64,000 bases of DNA from Agrobacterium vitis (lineage in GTDB: Bacteria; Pseudomonadota; Alphaproteobacteria; Rhizobiales; Rhizobiaceae): the NCBI RefSeq assembly GCF_037039395.1, contig NZ_CP146242.1:1302001-1366000 (forward strand), given 5' to 3'. Below, in pieces: positions 54,183-63,810 of the stretch. A program made the position numbers and the translations under genes. The notes below the pieces were generated by a model, which saw only the letters and a program-made list of their open reading frames with translations, did not search any database and was not told the DNA's origin. Every line of letters begins with the position of its first letter. The stretch's first letter is position 1.

Positions 54183-55352
54183 TCAACCTCTATAGGGCTC
54201 CATCACGAGATCCCGGGTGACGATAATTCGGACCGGAAATCCGGGCCTGATGGTCAGCGTCGGCGCGATCTGCAACTGACGTTGGATGATCTGTTGTCCG
54301 GCATCATTGATCGTATCCTGGCCACCGTTGCGGATGGCCTGGATCAGCCGATCGTCGTCGTCCGTGGCGAGTTCTGCACCAACCGAGAGCAACGTCGAAA
54401 GACCGGCTGCCTTCGCCAAATCCCACCAGTGGTAGTCGACGCCATCCTCGAGACCGGCATAGCCCTGCGTATCGGCACCAGGCTGTCGTTCGAGAACGAT
54501 GGATCGTCCATTCGGGAATATCAGCCGGTTCCAGACCAGGAGGACACGCCTCTGGCCGAAGCCGACGTTGTTGTCATATTGGCCAATGATGCGGGTGCCC
54601 TGCGGCACAAGCAGAATGCGGCCAGTCGGGCTGTCGTAGATGTTCTCGGTGACCTGGGCGGTAATCTGGCCGGGGAGATCGGAGCGAATGCCGGTGATAA
54701 GCGCTCCGGATATCACCGAACCGGCCTGCAGCACATAGGGCGACGCCGGCGACATCACGCGATCGGCTGCAACGGTGCGGCGATCGACGGCAGCGTTGAG
54801 GAAGGCGGCCTGCCGGTCCTGTGCCGTGGGAGCGCCGGCCTGATCGAGACCGGCAAGATTCGGCGTCGTATTCGCGTTGGGCGTTATCGCGCTTGCCGTT
54901 GTCCGTGTTTCTGTCTGGAAGAACACGCGGCTGGTTCGGGCGGCTTCCGCTTCGGCGAGGCGGCGTTGCTCGGCCGGATCGACGTTCGGAGCCGTCATTG
55001 TCGGCACAACGACAGGCTGACCACGATCCCGCGCACTGAGGATCGGACGGCCGAGATCCCCCGGCAAAGCCGGCCCCAGGATGGGACCGGTATAGTCTCG
55101 CGGCAAACCTGCCAGGCCGTCGGCAGTGGTCCGGTTCTCGGTCGAGTAGAGCTCTTCCCCACCATTGCCGCGATCTCGAGTCTGAAGCGCATAGATCAAT
55201 GCGCCGCCGATACCGAGCGACGCGACCAGGCCAAGTCCGGCGAGCACCTTGCGCGATAGCCGGGTGACGCGCGGCGGTTCCGCTCGCAAGCGCATGGGTG
55301 GAACAGGACCGGGGGCCTGGGTTGCATCTTGGCGGTTGTCGGCCTCGCTCAT
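54183..55352 (-). CDS. trbI: conjugal transfer protein TrbI (VirB10-like)
   Basis: The 389-residue VirB10-type core-complex protein has a single N-terminal inner-membrane helix (LGLVASLGIGGALIYAL, near 43-59), a flexible periplasmic region, and the beta-barrel TrbI domain: LQAGSVISGALITGIRSDLPGQITAQVTENIYDSPTG, LLVPQGTRIIGQYDN, and ending LTIRPGFPVRIIVTRDLVME. It links inner and outer membrane parts of the mating channel. ATGA overlap with trbG. Confidence 0.93.
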   Translation of the reverse strand: MSEADNRQDATQAPGPVPPMRLRAEPPRVTRLSRKVLAGLGLVASLGIGGALIYALQTRDRGNGGEELYSTENRTTADGLAGLPRDYTGPILGPALPGDLGRPILSARDRGQPVVVPTMTAPNVDPAEQRRLAEAEAARTSRVFFQTETRTTASAITPNANTTPNLAGLDQAGAPTAQDRQAAFLNAAVDRRTVAADRVMSPASPYVLQAGSVISGALITGIRSDLPGQITAQVTENIYDSPTGRILLVPQGTRIIGQYDNNVGFGQRRVLLVWNRLIFPNGRSIVLERQPGADTQGYAGLEDGVDYHWWDLAKAAGLSTLLSVGAELATDDDDRLIQAIRNGGQDTINDAGQQIIQRQLQIAPTLTIRPGFPVRIIVTRDLVMEPYRG

Positions 55353-56368
55353 GACGACCGCCCTCCTTCCTTGGTTTGGGCTGTCGGCGCCTGCACAACT
55401 CCGCTTGTGCGGACGATCCTCACAGTCTGCTGATGCTTGCCGCTGCCCAGGCGCAATTCCGCCGCACCGAAGAGGCGATCAACGATCAGGATGTTCCTAT
55501 AGATACGGGTATTGGCGATCTGCGCCTCGCCTTCCGGGCCGATGACGAAGAGCGGCGGAAATTCCCCCTGTACGATGCCGCGCGGAAATTCGACATAGAC
55601 CTTGCGGCCATCGTCATAGACGGAGACCGGCCGCCAGGGCGGCGTGTCGCCGGTGAGGCCATAGCGGTAGTTTCGCGCCGCCACGGCCGGAATAGCCGGC
55701 GTGTCGGGGATGGATTGTCGAGAGCCCGGCACCTGTGGATAGGACCAGGCGACCGATGGCATGTAGGGTTTTTCACCGGAGCGTAATTCGATCAGGTAGG
55801 TACGGCGATCGGTGGAAATCACCAGGTTGGTAGTGATGTCGGGACGTGCGGGTTTCACTAGGACATGCACGCGCCGGGTGGTGCCGCTGCCGCTCTCGGT
55901 ATCGCCGATAATCCAGCGCGTAGTATCGCCGGCGGCGATCGGCCCGGCTCCGGTGAGGCTTTCGCCGGGTTCGAGCGCGATGTCGGTGATCTGGCCGGGT
56001 GCGGCATAGACTTGATAGAGCGCACCCTCGCTCCAGGGATAGATCTGGATGGCGTTGTAGTAGCCCTCCCGGCGTGGCTCGACACGGGCCGCGTCATTGG
56101 CATTCTGAATCCGCCCGGTCGGGGTGGTTGCCGTGGCTCCTCCGCGCGCCGGCGTCCAGCCAGGCGGAATGTGCAGCGACTTCGGACGATCATCGGTCAG
56201 CACGGCAGGAACGGCCGGCAGTGCCGGCACATCGGCGTCGTAGCGGATCTGTGGCGGCTTCTGCGGCGTGGCGCAGCCGGCCAGTGCGGCGGCAGACAAG
56301 AGCACGGCAGCAAATGCGGGTTTACGGAAAGACGGGTTTACGGCTTTGCGGATTGGCGGCTTGTTCAT
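55349..56368 (-). CDS. trbG: conjugal transfer protein TrbG (VirB9-like)
   Basis: The 339-residue VirB9-type protein has a lipobox LSAAALAGC at about 27-35, so it is a likely outer-membrane lipoprotein. The N-terminal domain includes YYNAIQIYPWSEGALYQVYAAPGQITDIALEPGE, and the C-terminal CagX/VirB9 domain has PWRPVSVYDDGRKVYVEFP and YRNILIVDRLFGAAELRLG. ATG at 56368 overlaps the trbF stop; the stop overlaps the trbI start. Confidence 0.93.
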   Translation of the reverse strand: MNKPPIRKAVNPSFRKPAFAAVLLSAAALAGCATPQKPPQIRYDADVPALPAVPAVLTDDRPKSLHIPPGWTPARGGATATTPTGRIQNANDAARVEPRREGYYNAIQIYPWSEGALYQVYAAPGQITDIALEPGESLTGAGPIAAGDTTRWIIGDTESGSGTTRRVHVLVKPARPDITTNLVISTDRRTYLIELRSGEKPYMPSVAWSYPQVPGSRQSIPDTPAIPAVAARNYRYGLTGDTPPWRPVSVYDDGRKVYVEFPRGIVQGEFPPLFVIGPEGEAQIANTRIYRNILIVDRLFGAAELRLGSGKHQQTVRIVRTSGVVQAPTAQTKEGGRSS

Positions 56369-57054
56369 TCGCCCATCTCCCTCGACCATGAAATCGCGTT
56401 GACGTAGATGCCGAGAGGATTGGCCTTGAGCCGTTCAGCATCGCGGGGCGTCTGGATTACGATGGTCAGGATCGCGGTCCAGCGCTCGGTGGTGGAAAGC
56501 TGACCATTCTCGTAGCGGCGCTCGGTCCAGGCGACACGGAAGCTGTCGGGCGACGCGCGAATGACGCTCGACACCTCGACGGCGATCTGTTGCTTGCCGA
56601 CCTTGGTGAAGGGGTCGTTGGACCGCGCGTAGTCGTTCAGCGCTGTCGCACCCCGATCCGTCGTCCAGTCATAGGCGCGGAGCCAGTTCTGGCGGACGAT
56701 GATGGGATCGGCGGGAATGCTCCTGACCTGTTCGATGAATCTCGCCAGATGCCATGCCACCTGCGGATCGGTGGGACGATAGTCGGCCGTGGCAGCGGCG
56801 ACGGTCTGGGTCTGGCCGAGCTTGTCGACCTGTACGACCCACGGCACGACGGTCCCACGCGTGGACTGCCAGACGAGTGCTGCGGCAAAGCCCGCCGAAA
56901 GGATCAGGCTTCCGAAGGCCATGAACCTCCAGTTCCGCGCCTGCACACGGGCCGAACCGATACGTTCGTCCCAGATCTGTGCGGCCTTCTGATAGGGTGT
57001 TTCGGGTTGCGGCGTCTTGCCGTAATGGGCTGCCGGTCGTTTGAACAAGCTCAT
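56365..57054 (-). CDS. trbF: conjugal transfer protein TrbF (VirB8-like)
   Basis: The 229-residue VirB8-type protein has a short cytoplasmic N-terminus, one membrane helix (FMAFGSLILSAGFAAALVWQ, near 45-64) and an NTF2-like periplasmic domain (VAWHLARFIEQVRSIPADPIIVRQNWLRAYDWTT; WTAILTIVIQTPRDAERLKANPLGIYVNAISWSRE). It nucleates the secretion channel. The start overlaps the trbL stop. Confidence 0.93.
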   Translation of the reverse strand: MSLFKRPAAHYGKTPQPETPYQKAAQIWDERIGSARVQARNWRFMAFGSLILSAGFAAALVWQSTRGTVVPWVVQVDKLGQTQTVAAATADYRPTDPQVAWHLARFIEQVRSIPADPIIVRQNWLRAYDWTTDRGATALNDYARSNDPFTKVGKQQIAVEVSSVIRASPDSFRVAWTERRYENGQLSTTERWTAILTIVIQTPRDAERLKANPLGIYVNAISWSREMGE

Positions 57055-58424
57055 GAGCGGTCACTTTCGGAGAGATTGACGGAAGAGCCACCACCATGGC
57101 TGTCGCCGGAACGGACGGCATGGGCGGCCGCGGAAACGCCGTGGCTGACGTGCTGGCTGCGTTTCATGCGCCTGGCCCAATCGGGGGCGCCATCGCGCGA
57201 ACCCGATGGGGTGACGGCAAAGGAATCGTTATTGGCGGGATCGGCACCGCCGACGGTGCCAAGCGTGGAAGAGCCGCCGGTCGCGCTGAAGCCGTCTTTC
57301 ACGCCTTCGGAAAAATTCGATCTGACTCTTTCGGCCGCCTGCCCGGCTGCGCGCTTGAGCGGCGAGACGGCAGCGGAGCCTGCACCGCGAGCAACACGGC
57401 CGAGACCAGACGCCACGCCCAAAGCGCCGCTCTGTCCCATCGATCCGAGATTATAGGCGGTAGATGCGGCACCCGCCGCCGCCGCTCCACCCCGAACGGC
57501 GGCCGCGCCACCGGACAATGCCGCGGCGCCACTCCGCAAGGCCAGACCGGCCGCGCCGCCTGCGGCAAGCGCTGCGCCACCGACGGCAAGGCCGGTGCCG
57601 ACGGCAGCACCCGCGCCGAGCTGCGGGCCGCCGGAAACGAGACCGTTGGCGATGCCGGGACCGAATATCCCGAGGCCCAGCAATGAAAGCGCGGCCAGCA
57701 CAACGGCCATGGCATCGTCGATCGTCGGTGTGGCGCCGCCGAAACCGGCAGTGAACTGGCTGAACAGGGTGGAGCCGATGCCGATGATGACGGCGAGCAC
57801 CAGGACCTTGATGCCGGAAGAGACGACATTGCCAAGAACCCTTTCGGCCATGAAGGCCGTCTTTCCGAACAGTCCGAACGGGATGAGGACGAACCCCGCC
57901 AAGGTCGTCAGCTTGAATTCGATCAGCGTGACGAACAGCTGGATGGCCAGAATGAAGAACGCCAGCAGGACGAGTGCCCAGGCAAACAGCAGGCACGCGA
58001 TCTGAATGAAATTCTCGAAGAATGCGACCCAGCCCATGAGGTCGGAAATGGATTCCAGCAGCGGGCGGGCCGCATCGAGACCGACTTGCGCCACCCGTCC
58101 GGGGCGAAGGAGGTCCGCCGTCGAAAAGCCGGTGCCCGACCCTTTGAGACCGAGGCCGGCAAAGCTCTCGAAGATGATGCGGGCGAGATTGTTCCAGTTC
58201 GAGATCAGGTAGGCGAAGACGCCCACGAACAGGGTCTTTTTCACCAGACGGGCGATGATGTCGTCGTCGGCGCCCCAGCTCCAGAACAGGGCGGCGAGCG
58301 TCACGTCGATGACGATCAGCGTGGTGGCGATGAAGGCGACCTCGCCGCCGAGAAGACCGAACCCGCTGTCGATATAGGAGGTGAAGACCCCGAGGAAATT
58401 GTCGATGACGCCGCTGCCACCCAT
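57051..58424 (-). CDS. trbL: conjugal transfer protein TrbL (VirB6-like)
   Basis: The 457-residue polytopic inner-membrane protein has VirB6-type helices over about 25-255 (VAFIATTLIVIDVTLAALFW, LFAWALVLLAFFILAIQLFVTLIEFKLTTLAGFVLIPFGLFGKTAFMAERVLG). The C-terminal 180 residues are Ala/Gly/Ser-rich and low in complexity, typical of TrbL. TrbL forms part of the inner-membrane pore. Confidence 0.92.
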   Translation of the reverse strand: MGGSGVIDNFLGVFTSYIDSGFGLLGGEVAFIATTLIVIDVTLAALFWSWGADDDIIARLVKKTLFVGVFAYLISNWNNLARIIFESFAGLGLKGSGTGFSTADLLRPGRVAQVGLDAARPLLESISDLMGWVAFFENFIQIACLLFAWALVLLAFFILAIQLFVTLIEFKLTTLAGFVLIPFGLFGKTAFMAERVLGNVVSSGIKVLVLAVIIGIGSTLFSQFTAGFGGATPTIDDAMAVVLAALSLLGLGIFGPGIANGLVSGGPQLGAGAAVGTGLAVGGAALAAGGAAGLALRSGAAALSGGAAAVRGGAAAAGAASTAYNLGSMGQSGALGVASGLGRVARGAGSAAVSPLKRAAGQAAERVRSNFSEGVKDGFSATGGSSTLGTVGGADPANNDSFAVTPSGSRDGAPDWARRMKRSQHVSHGVSAAAHAVRSGDSHGGGSSVNLSESDRS

Positions 58425-58427
58425 GAT

Positions 58428-58721
58428 TCACTGCCCTTCGATGGTTTGTGGGGCGACCGGCACGGAAGTCCTGCCAAGGAAGCGGTCTCGTGTTTCCGAC
58501 CAGACACGCAGGCATTCGGGATCGCTGGTGGCAGCCTGCCCAAGCTGCTGGCACCGGCGCTGGCCGAGCCGGAGGGGATCCGCCGGTGATCCGACGGCGG
58601 GTGTGGATCGTGTCCATGGCGCCGGGGCCTCTCTCTTTCTGATCATCTCGGTCGCCGTCGCGGTGATCGCGACGGCGACAAAGACGACGGCGCCCAGACG
58701 GGCCAGCATCTTGCCGTCCAT
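58428..58721 (-). CDS. TrbK-like protein (alternative entry-exclusion type)
   Basis: The 97-residue protein has one membrane helix (LARLGAVVFVAVAITATATE) followed by DPLRLGQRRCQQLGQAATSDPECLRVWSETRDRFLG with two cysteines, the pattern of 'TrbK-alt' proteins placed between trbJ and trbL. Classical TrbK prevents mating between cells with the same element. Exclusion activity for this type is assumed from position. Confidence 0.8.
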   Translation of the reverse strand: MDGKMLARLGAVVFVAVAITATATEMIRKREAPAPWTRSTPAVGSPADPLRLGQRRCQQLGQAATSDPECLRVWSETRDRFLGRTSVPVAPQTIEGQ

Positions 58722-58732
58722 GGCCAGCGCCC

Positions 58733-59485
58733 TCAGTTGAACATCTTGGCGCTGCCGGCCTGATAGCCGGAGCCTGGCATCAGGAAGCGCTGGCGCTGCA
58801 CGCGTCCCTGTTCGGCCGCGGCGGCGCGTTCGGCCTCGGTGAGTGCAGTGGACCGGCCATTGGCGGCAAGCAGGGCCGTGAGGTCGGAAAGCTGCTGCGA
58901 CTGAAGGGCGAGAAGCTGGTTGCCTGCCTGCGCCGCCTGAAGCGCGCCGGTCGCGCTCTGGCTCTGACCGACCAGTTGCGACATCTCGGTGCGGTTGGTG
59001 TCGATATTGCCGACGACGGTGGCCTGCACGCGCATGGCGTCCTGCAGGCCGCCGACGCTGTTCTTCCAGCGCTCCTTTGCATCGGCGACGAGTTGCGCGT
59101 CGGTGGCCGAAAGCGAGACGCTGGCGTATTTCGACTGGAATGCCTGATCGATCTGGCCGACGTCGAACGCGATGTTCTGCGCCTGGGACAGAAGCTGCTG
59201 CGTGCGCTGAACGGACTGTTGGATCTGCTGCAACGACGAATACGGCAGGCTCGCCAGATTGCGGGCCTGGTTGATCAGCATCTGCGCTTCGTTTTGCAAG
59301 CTGGTGATCTGGTTGTTGATCTGCTCCAGCGCGCGCGCGGCGGACAGGAGGTTCTGCGAATAGTTGGTCGGGTCGTAGACGATCCAGGCGGCGGACGCCG
59401 GCGGCGCCAGAACGATCGAGGCCGGGCCTGAGAAGGTGAGAATGGATGCGGCAAGCAGTGCCGCGCGGAAACGGTGGGTCTTCAT
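58733..59485 (-). CDS. trbJ: conjugal transfer protein TrbJ (VirB5-like)
   Basis: The 250-residue periplasmic protein has a signal peptide (RAALLAASILTFSGPASIVLAPPASA) and then a long helical coiled-coil region (WIVYDPTNYSQNLLSAARALEQINNQITSLQNEAQMLINQARNLASL), the standard TrbJ start. VirB5-type proteins cap the pilus. ATGA overlap with trbE. Confidence 0.93.
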   Translation of the reverse strand: MKTHRFRAALLAASILTFSGPASIVLAPPASAAWIVYDPTNYSQNLLSAARALEQINNQITSLQNEAQMLINQARNLASLPYSSLQQIQQSVQRTQQLLSQAQNIAFDVGQIDQAFQSKYASVSLSATDAQLVADAKERWKNSVGGLQDAMRVQATVVGNIDTNRTEMSQLVGQSQSATGALQAAQAGNQLLALQSQQLSDLTALLAANGRSTALTEAERAAAAEQGRVQRQRFLMPGSGYQAGSAKMFN

Positions 59486-61938
59486 GATTGAGCCTCCTTG
59501 TCGGGCTGGGGGACGAGATTGGCGAGGTCAGGAATGAGGTCCGCGGCCCAGTCGACGCCGCGCAGGCGCAGCCAGGCGGCAAGGAAGCCGTCCCGGCCGT
59601 GCTCGGCGAAGACGCGGGCGATGGCGGACTGGTCGGATTTCGAGGAGGCAGCCGTGAGGGCGAGACCGACTTCGGACAGGCCCAAATCGAACAGGCGTTT
59701 CCCCCTGCGGCTTTGGCAGTAGTAGTCCTTTTTCGGCGTGGCCCGCGCGAGGATCTCGATCTGGCGCGCGTTCAAGCCAAATCGCTGATAGATCGCGGTG
59801 ATCTGCGGTTCGACAGCGCGCTCATTTGGAAGAAGCAGACGCGTCGGGCAACTTTCGATGATCGCCGGGGCGATCGCCGAATTGTCGATATCCGACAATG
59901 ATTGCGTGGCGAAGATCACGCTGGCGTTCTTCTTGCGCAGGGTTTTCAGCCATTCCCGCAACTGCCCGGAAAAGGCTTCATCATCGAGCGCCAGCCAGCC
60001 CTCATCGATGATGAGCAAGGTGGGCGAGCCATCGAGCCGATCGCCGATGCGATGGAACAGATAGGACAGGACGGCGGGTGCTGCGCCGGTGCCAACCAGC
60101 CCCTCGATCTCGAAGGCCTGCACCGACGCGCTGCCGAGGTGCTCGGTTTCGGCATCGAGCAGCCGGCCATAGGGACCGCCGACGCAATACGGCCTGAGCG
60201 CCTGCTTGAGGTCGTTCGATTGCAGCAGCACCGTCAGGCCGGTGATGGTGCGTTCCTCGACCGGCGCCGAAGCCAGAGAGGTCAGCGCCGTCCAGATATG
60301 CTCCTTGACATCAGGCGTGATCGCGATGCTCTCACGCGTCAGGATGGCGACGATCCAGTCGGCCGCCCAGGCGCGTTCGGGCACGTCATGGATGCGCGCA
60401 AGCGGCTGGAGCGAAACGGAAAACGCGTCTCCCTCGGTGAGATCACCACCAAGATCATGCCAGTCGCCGCCCATGGCGAGAGCTGCGGCCCGGATCGAGC
60501 CCCCGAAATCGAAGGCGAAGACCTGGGCCTGGGCGTAGCGACGGAACTGGAGCGCCATGCAGGCGAGCAACACGCTCTTTCCCGAGCCGGTCGGCCCGAC
60601 GACGAGCGTGTGTCCGACATCGCCGACGTGAATGGAAAGCCGGAACGGGGTGCTTCCCTCGGTCTTGCCAAAGAGCAAGGGGCCGCTACCCAGGTGGTCA
60701 TCCCGTTCCGGCCCCGCCCACACGGCACTGAGGGGAATCATGTGGGCGAGATTGAGCGTCGAGATCGGCGGCTGGCGCACGTTGGCGTAAACATGCCCCG
60801 GCAGCGAGCCAAGCCAGGCGTCGACGGCATTGATGGATTCCGGCATCGCCGTGAAGTCGCGACCCTGGATCACCTTTTCGACAAGCCGTAGCTTTTCGTC
60901 GGCAAGGCGGGGATCGGTGTCCCAGACGGCGATGGTCGCCGTCACATGGGCCATACCGGCATAGTCTGCGCCGAGTTCCTGGAGCGCGATGTCCGCGTCG
61001 GTCGCCTTGTTCGCGGCATCGGTATCGACCAGAACCGAAGCCTCGTTGGTCATGACTTCTTTCAAAATGGCGGCGATCGACTTGCGCTTCGCAAACCACT
61101 GGCGGCGGATGCGGGTGAGCAGCCTGATGGCATCGGTCTTGTCCAGGAGGATCGCGCGAGTCGACCAGCGATAGGGAAAGGCGAGCCTGTTCAGTTCGTC
61201 GAGAATTCCGGGCGTGGTCGCGGTCGGGAAACCGACGATGGTGAGGATGCGCAAATGAGCGTCGCCAAGGCGCGGCTCCAGCCCGCCGGTCAGAGACTGA
61301 TCGGCCAGCAGCGCGTCCAGGTACATCGGTGTTTCGGGAACGCGGACACGGTGCCGTTTGGTCGAGACTGTCGAGTGCAGGTAGGTCAGCGTCTCGGCAT
61401 CATCGAGCCAGTGGCATTCGGGCATAAAGCCGTCGAGCAACGCCAGCACACGATCGGTGCGATCGACGAAGCCGCGCAGGATCTCGTTCGGATCAACGCC
61501 AGATCGTTCCCGCCCCTCATAGAGCCAGGTCTCGGCACGCGCCGCATCTTCGGCAGGCGAGAGATAGGTGAAGGTGAGGAAGTAGCCGGAAATGAAATGA
61601 CTGCCCTGCTCTTCGAAATCGGCCTTGCGTTCGGCGTCAAGCAGCCCCGAGGCCGGATCAGGAAAGCGGTCGTCGGGATAGGTCGCGGCCTCCTGGCGCT
61701 GCGCTTCCACGAAGATCGCCCAGCCGGAGCCGAGACGCCGGAAGGCATTGTTCAGCCTGGCGGCGACAGCGACCAGTTCGGCAGCAACAGAGGATTCGAG
61801 ATCCGGACCGCGAAATTGGGCGGTCCTTTGCAGCGATCCGTCCTTGTTGAGAACGACACCTTCGCCGACAAGCGCGGCCCAGGGCAGGAAATCCGCGAGG
61901 CGGCTGGCGGTGCGGCGGTATTCGGCAAGGTTCATCAT
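59482..61938 (-). CDS. trbE: conjugal transfer ATPase TrbE (VirB4-like)
   Basis: The 818-residue VirB4-type ATPase energises pilus assembly and substrate transfer. An N-terminal CagE/TrbE domain (1-380: LADFLPWAALVGEGVVLNKDG, FPYRWSTRAILLDK) precedes the C-terminal ATPase with Walker A GPTGSGKS at 448-455 and Walker B LLIIDEGWLAL, then FATQSLSDIDNSAIAPAIIESCPTRLLLPN. The start may be either of two consecutive Met codons (61938 or 61935). A longer frame into trbD is rejected. Confidence 0.95.
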   Translation of the reverse strand: MMNLAEYRRTASRLADFLPWAALVGEGVVLNKDGSLQRTAQFRGPDLESSVAAELVAVAARLNNAFRRLGSGWAIFVEAQRQEAATYPDDRFPDPASGLLDAERKADFEEQGSHFISGYFLTFTYLSPAEDAARAETWLYEGRERSGVDPNEILRGFVDRTDRVLALLDGFMPECHWLDDAETLTYLHSTVSTKRHRVRVPETPMYLDALLADQSLTGGLEPRLGDAHLRILTIVGFPTATTPGILDELNRLAFPYRWSTRAILLDKTDAIRLLTRIRRQWFAKRKSIAAILKEVMTNEASVLVDTDAANKATDADIALQELGADYAGMAHVTATIAVWDTDPRLADEKLRLVEKVIQGRDFTAMPESINAVDAWLGSLPGHVYANVRQPPISTLNLAHMIPLSAVWAGPERDDHLGSGPLLFGKTEGSTPFRLSIHVGDVGHTLVVGPTGSGKSVLLACMALQFRRYAQAQVFAFDFGGSIRAAALAMGGDWHDLGGDLTEGDAFSVSLQPLARIHDVPERAWAADWIVAILTRESIAITPDVKEHIWTALTSLASAPVEERTITGLTVLLQSNDLKQALRPYCVGGPYGRLLDAETEHLGSASVQAFEIEGLVGTGAAPAVLSYLFHRIGDRLDGSPTLLIIDEGWLALDDEAFSGQLREWLKTLRKKNASVIFATQSLSDIDNSAIAPAIIESCPTRLLLPNERAVEPQITAIYQRFGLNARQIEILARATPKKDYYCQSRRGKRLFDLGLSEVGLALTAASSKSDQSAIARVFAEHGRDGFLAAWLRLRGVDWAADLIPDLANLVPQPDKEAQS

Positions 61939-61948
61939 GGACGCGCCC

Positions 61949-62230
61949 TCACACCGACAGATGTCCGGGGATACGAAGGTGACGACGACCGACTTCCACG
62001 AACAGCGGATCGCGTTTCGCCGCCCAGACCGCCGCGAAATGCCCGACGGCCCATATGGCGAGGCCGACCAGCCAGAGACGGAGGCCAAGGCCGACGGCTC
62101 CGGCGAGCGTCCCGTTCATGATGGCGATGCTTCGCGGAGCGCCGCCGAGCAGGATGTGCTCGGTTAGCGCCCGATGGACGGTGACGGTAAAGCCCGGCAG
62201 GTCGTTGGTGTGTTCCAGAATACCCGCCAT
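61949..62230 (-). CDS. trbD: conjugal transfer protein TrbD (VirB3-like)
   Basis: The 93-residue membrane protein has GFTVTVHRALTEHILLGGAPRSIAIMNGTLAGAVGLGLRLWLVGLAIWAVGHFAAVWAAKRDPLFVEV, the VirB3/TrbD pattern with one or two helices. The ATG at 62230 overlaps the last base of the trbC stop. Confidence 0.92.
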   Translation of the reverse strand: MAGILEHTNDLPGFTVTVHRALTEHILLGGAPRSIAIMNGTLAGAVGLGLRLWLVGLAIWAVGHFAAVWAAKRDPLFVEVGRRHLRIPGHLSV

Positions 62231-62646
62231 CAGACGAGCGCCCCGCCGCCGAAGCTGAAGAAGCTGAGAAAGAAGGAACTGGCCGCAAAGGCGATCGACA
62301 GCCCGAAGACGATCTGGATCAGCCTCCTGAAGCCGCCGCTCGTGTCGCCGAAAGCTAGCGCTAGCCCGGTGGCAATAATGATGATGACGGCGACGATCTT
62401 GGCGACCGGCCCTTCGATGGATTCGAGGATCGACTGAAGCGGCGCCTCCCACGGCATGGAGGAACCGGAAGCATGAGCCGGCACAGCCGCCGTCATCATG
62501 ATCGTGGCGACGGCCGCCGGGCTCATGAAGTGGCGACGCAAGCCGCCGAAAGACGGCGTGTGCCCGCTCGCCTGAACCGGCACCATGGACAAGATGATGG
62601 GCGGGCTGAAGAGCTTCGACAGAACAGGCGGGACACGGAGGGACAT
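62230..62646 (-). CDS. trbC: conjugal transfer protein TrbC (prepilin, VirB2-like)
   Basis: The 138-residue protein has a long leader peptide (to about SPAAVATIMMTAAVPAHA), then a short mature pilin with two hydrophobic segments (GPVAKIVAVIIIIATGLALAFGD and LIQIVFGLSIAFAASSFFLSFFSFGGG) that would be the T-pilus subunit. It lies 2 bp after trbB. Confidence 0.92.
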   Translation of the reverse strand: MSLRVPPVLSKLFSPPIILSMVPVQASGHTPSFGGLRRHFMSPAAVATIMMTAAVPAHASGSSMPWEAPLQSILESIEGPVAKIVAVIIIIATGLALAFGDTSGGFRRLIQIVFGLSIAFAASSFFLSFFSFGGGALV

Positions 62647-62648
62647 GA

Positions 62649-63644
62649 CTATTCTCCTTTCGGGAGCGGTTGGCGGTCGGGGGAAAAGCGTGCGGGGGCG
62701 ACGCGGTAGTCGCCGTCAGGACCGAGCCCATCGACACGAGCGAGTTCGCAGAGCCGGCGCGCGGGCCCGCGACCGGAGAGAACCGCCACGATGTCGATGG
62801 TCTCGGCGATCAGTGCCTTGGGGACGGTGACGACAGCTTCCTGAATGAGCTGTTCGAGCCGGCGGAGCGCGCCGATGCTGGTGCCGGCGTGGATGGTGCC
62901 GATGCCGCCGGGATGCCCCGTTCCCCAAAGTTTCAGGAGATCAAGGGCTTCCGGACCTCGCACTTCGCCGACGATGATGCGATCGGGCCGGAAGCGCATC
63001 GCCGAGCGCGCCAGATCTGTCAGATTGGCGATGAAGTCCTTGGTGCGCATCGGCACCTTGTTCTCGGACTGGCTTTGAAGCTCGCGCGTGTCCTCGATGA
63101 TGAGAAGCCGGTCCTGCGCCTTCGCGACTTCGGCCAGCAGTGCATTGGTAAGCGTCGTCTTGCCGGTGCCGGTGCCGCCTGCGACCAGCACGTTGGCGTG
63201 CGAGGCGACGGCCTCGCGCAGCAACGCCGCCTGATCGGCGGTCATCGTTCCTGCCGAAACATAGTCGTCGAGGGTGAACACCGAGATCGCCGGCTTGCGG
63301 ATGGCGAAGGCCGGACCTGTGACGATCGGAGGCAGGAGACCTTCGAAGCGTTCGCCGCTGTCGGGCAATTCGGCCGAAACACGCGGGGCGCCGGCATGAA
63401 CCTCCGCGCCGACATGGTGAGCAACCAGTCGGATGATGCGTTCGCCATCCGCGGGCAAGATGCGCTCGCCGGTGTCGGACATGCCCTCCGAGAGACGGTC
63501 GATCCACAAGCGCCCATCGGGATTGAGCATCACTTCGACAACGCCGGGATCTTCCAGAAAGCGGGCGATGGCAGCACCCAGCGCGGTGCGCAACATCCGA
63601 GCGCCACGCGCAAAGCCTTCCGAATTTCGATGCGAGACTGCCAT
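62649..63644 (-). CDS. trbB: conjugal transfer ATPase TrbB (VirB11-like)
   Basis: The 331-residue VirB11/GspE-type hexameric ATPase has Walker A GGTGTGKT at 156-163, the Asp box [10 protein letters not shown], Walker [23 protein letters not shown], and the His box [15 protein letters not shown]. It powers the switch between pilus assembly and DNA transfer and is the first trb gene of the operon. Hairpins lie just upstream. Confidence 0.95.
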   Translation of the reverse strand: MAVSHRNSEGFARGARMLRTALGAAIARFLEDPGVVEVMLNPDGRLWIDRLSEGMSDTGERILPADGERIIRLVAHHVGAEVHAGAPRVSAELPDSGERFEGLLPPIVTGPAFAIRKPAISVFTLDDYVSAGTMTADQAALLREAVASHANVLVAGGTGTGKTTLTNALLAEVAKAQDRLLIIEDTRELQSQSENKVPMRTKDFIANLTDLARSAMRFRPDRIIVGEVRGPEALDLLKLWGTGHPGGIGTIHAGTSIGALRRLEQLIQEAVVTVPKALIAETIDIVAVLSGRGPARRLCELARVDGLGPDGDYRVAPARFSPDRQPLPKGE

Positions 63645-63648
63645 CCGA

Positions 63649-63692
63649 TCCCCGTTTCTCGCCGGGGAAATCAGACTGTCCCCGGACGGGGA
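63649..63692. terminator. two C/G-rich hairpins upstream of trbB
   Basis: ATCCCCG/CCGGGGA (63648-63668) and TCCCCG/CGGGGA (63679-63692) lie within 50 bp of the trbB start. They could end the upstream transcript or attenuate the trb operon; no U-tract is present. Confidence 0.4.
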
Positions 63693-63810
63693 TGATTAAA
63701 AGAGCCGGAAGTTCATGCGATTCAACAAGGAAATGGCGTCGTAGTAGTATAGCGTGCAAATACAGGAAAACGGCGATGGAGCTGTCTTCTTGAACCAACC
63801 GAGGCGACGA

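Noticed and set aside
54123..55259. 378-codon plus-strand frame
   Set aside because: It is antisense to trbI and has no domain.
60946..62121. 391-codon plus-strand frame
   Set aside because: It is antisense to trbE and trbD.
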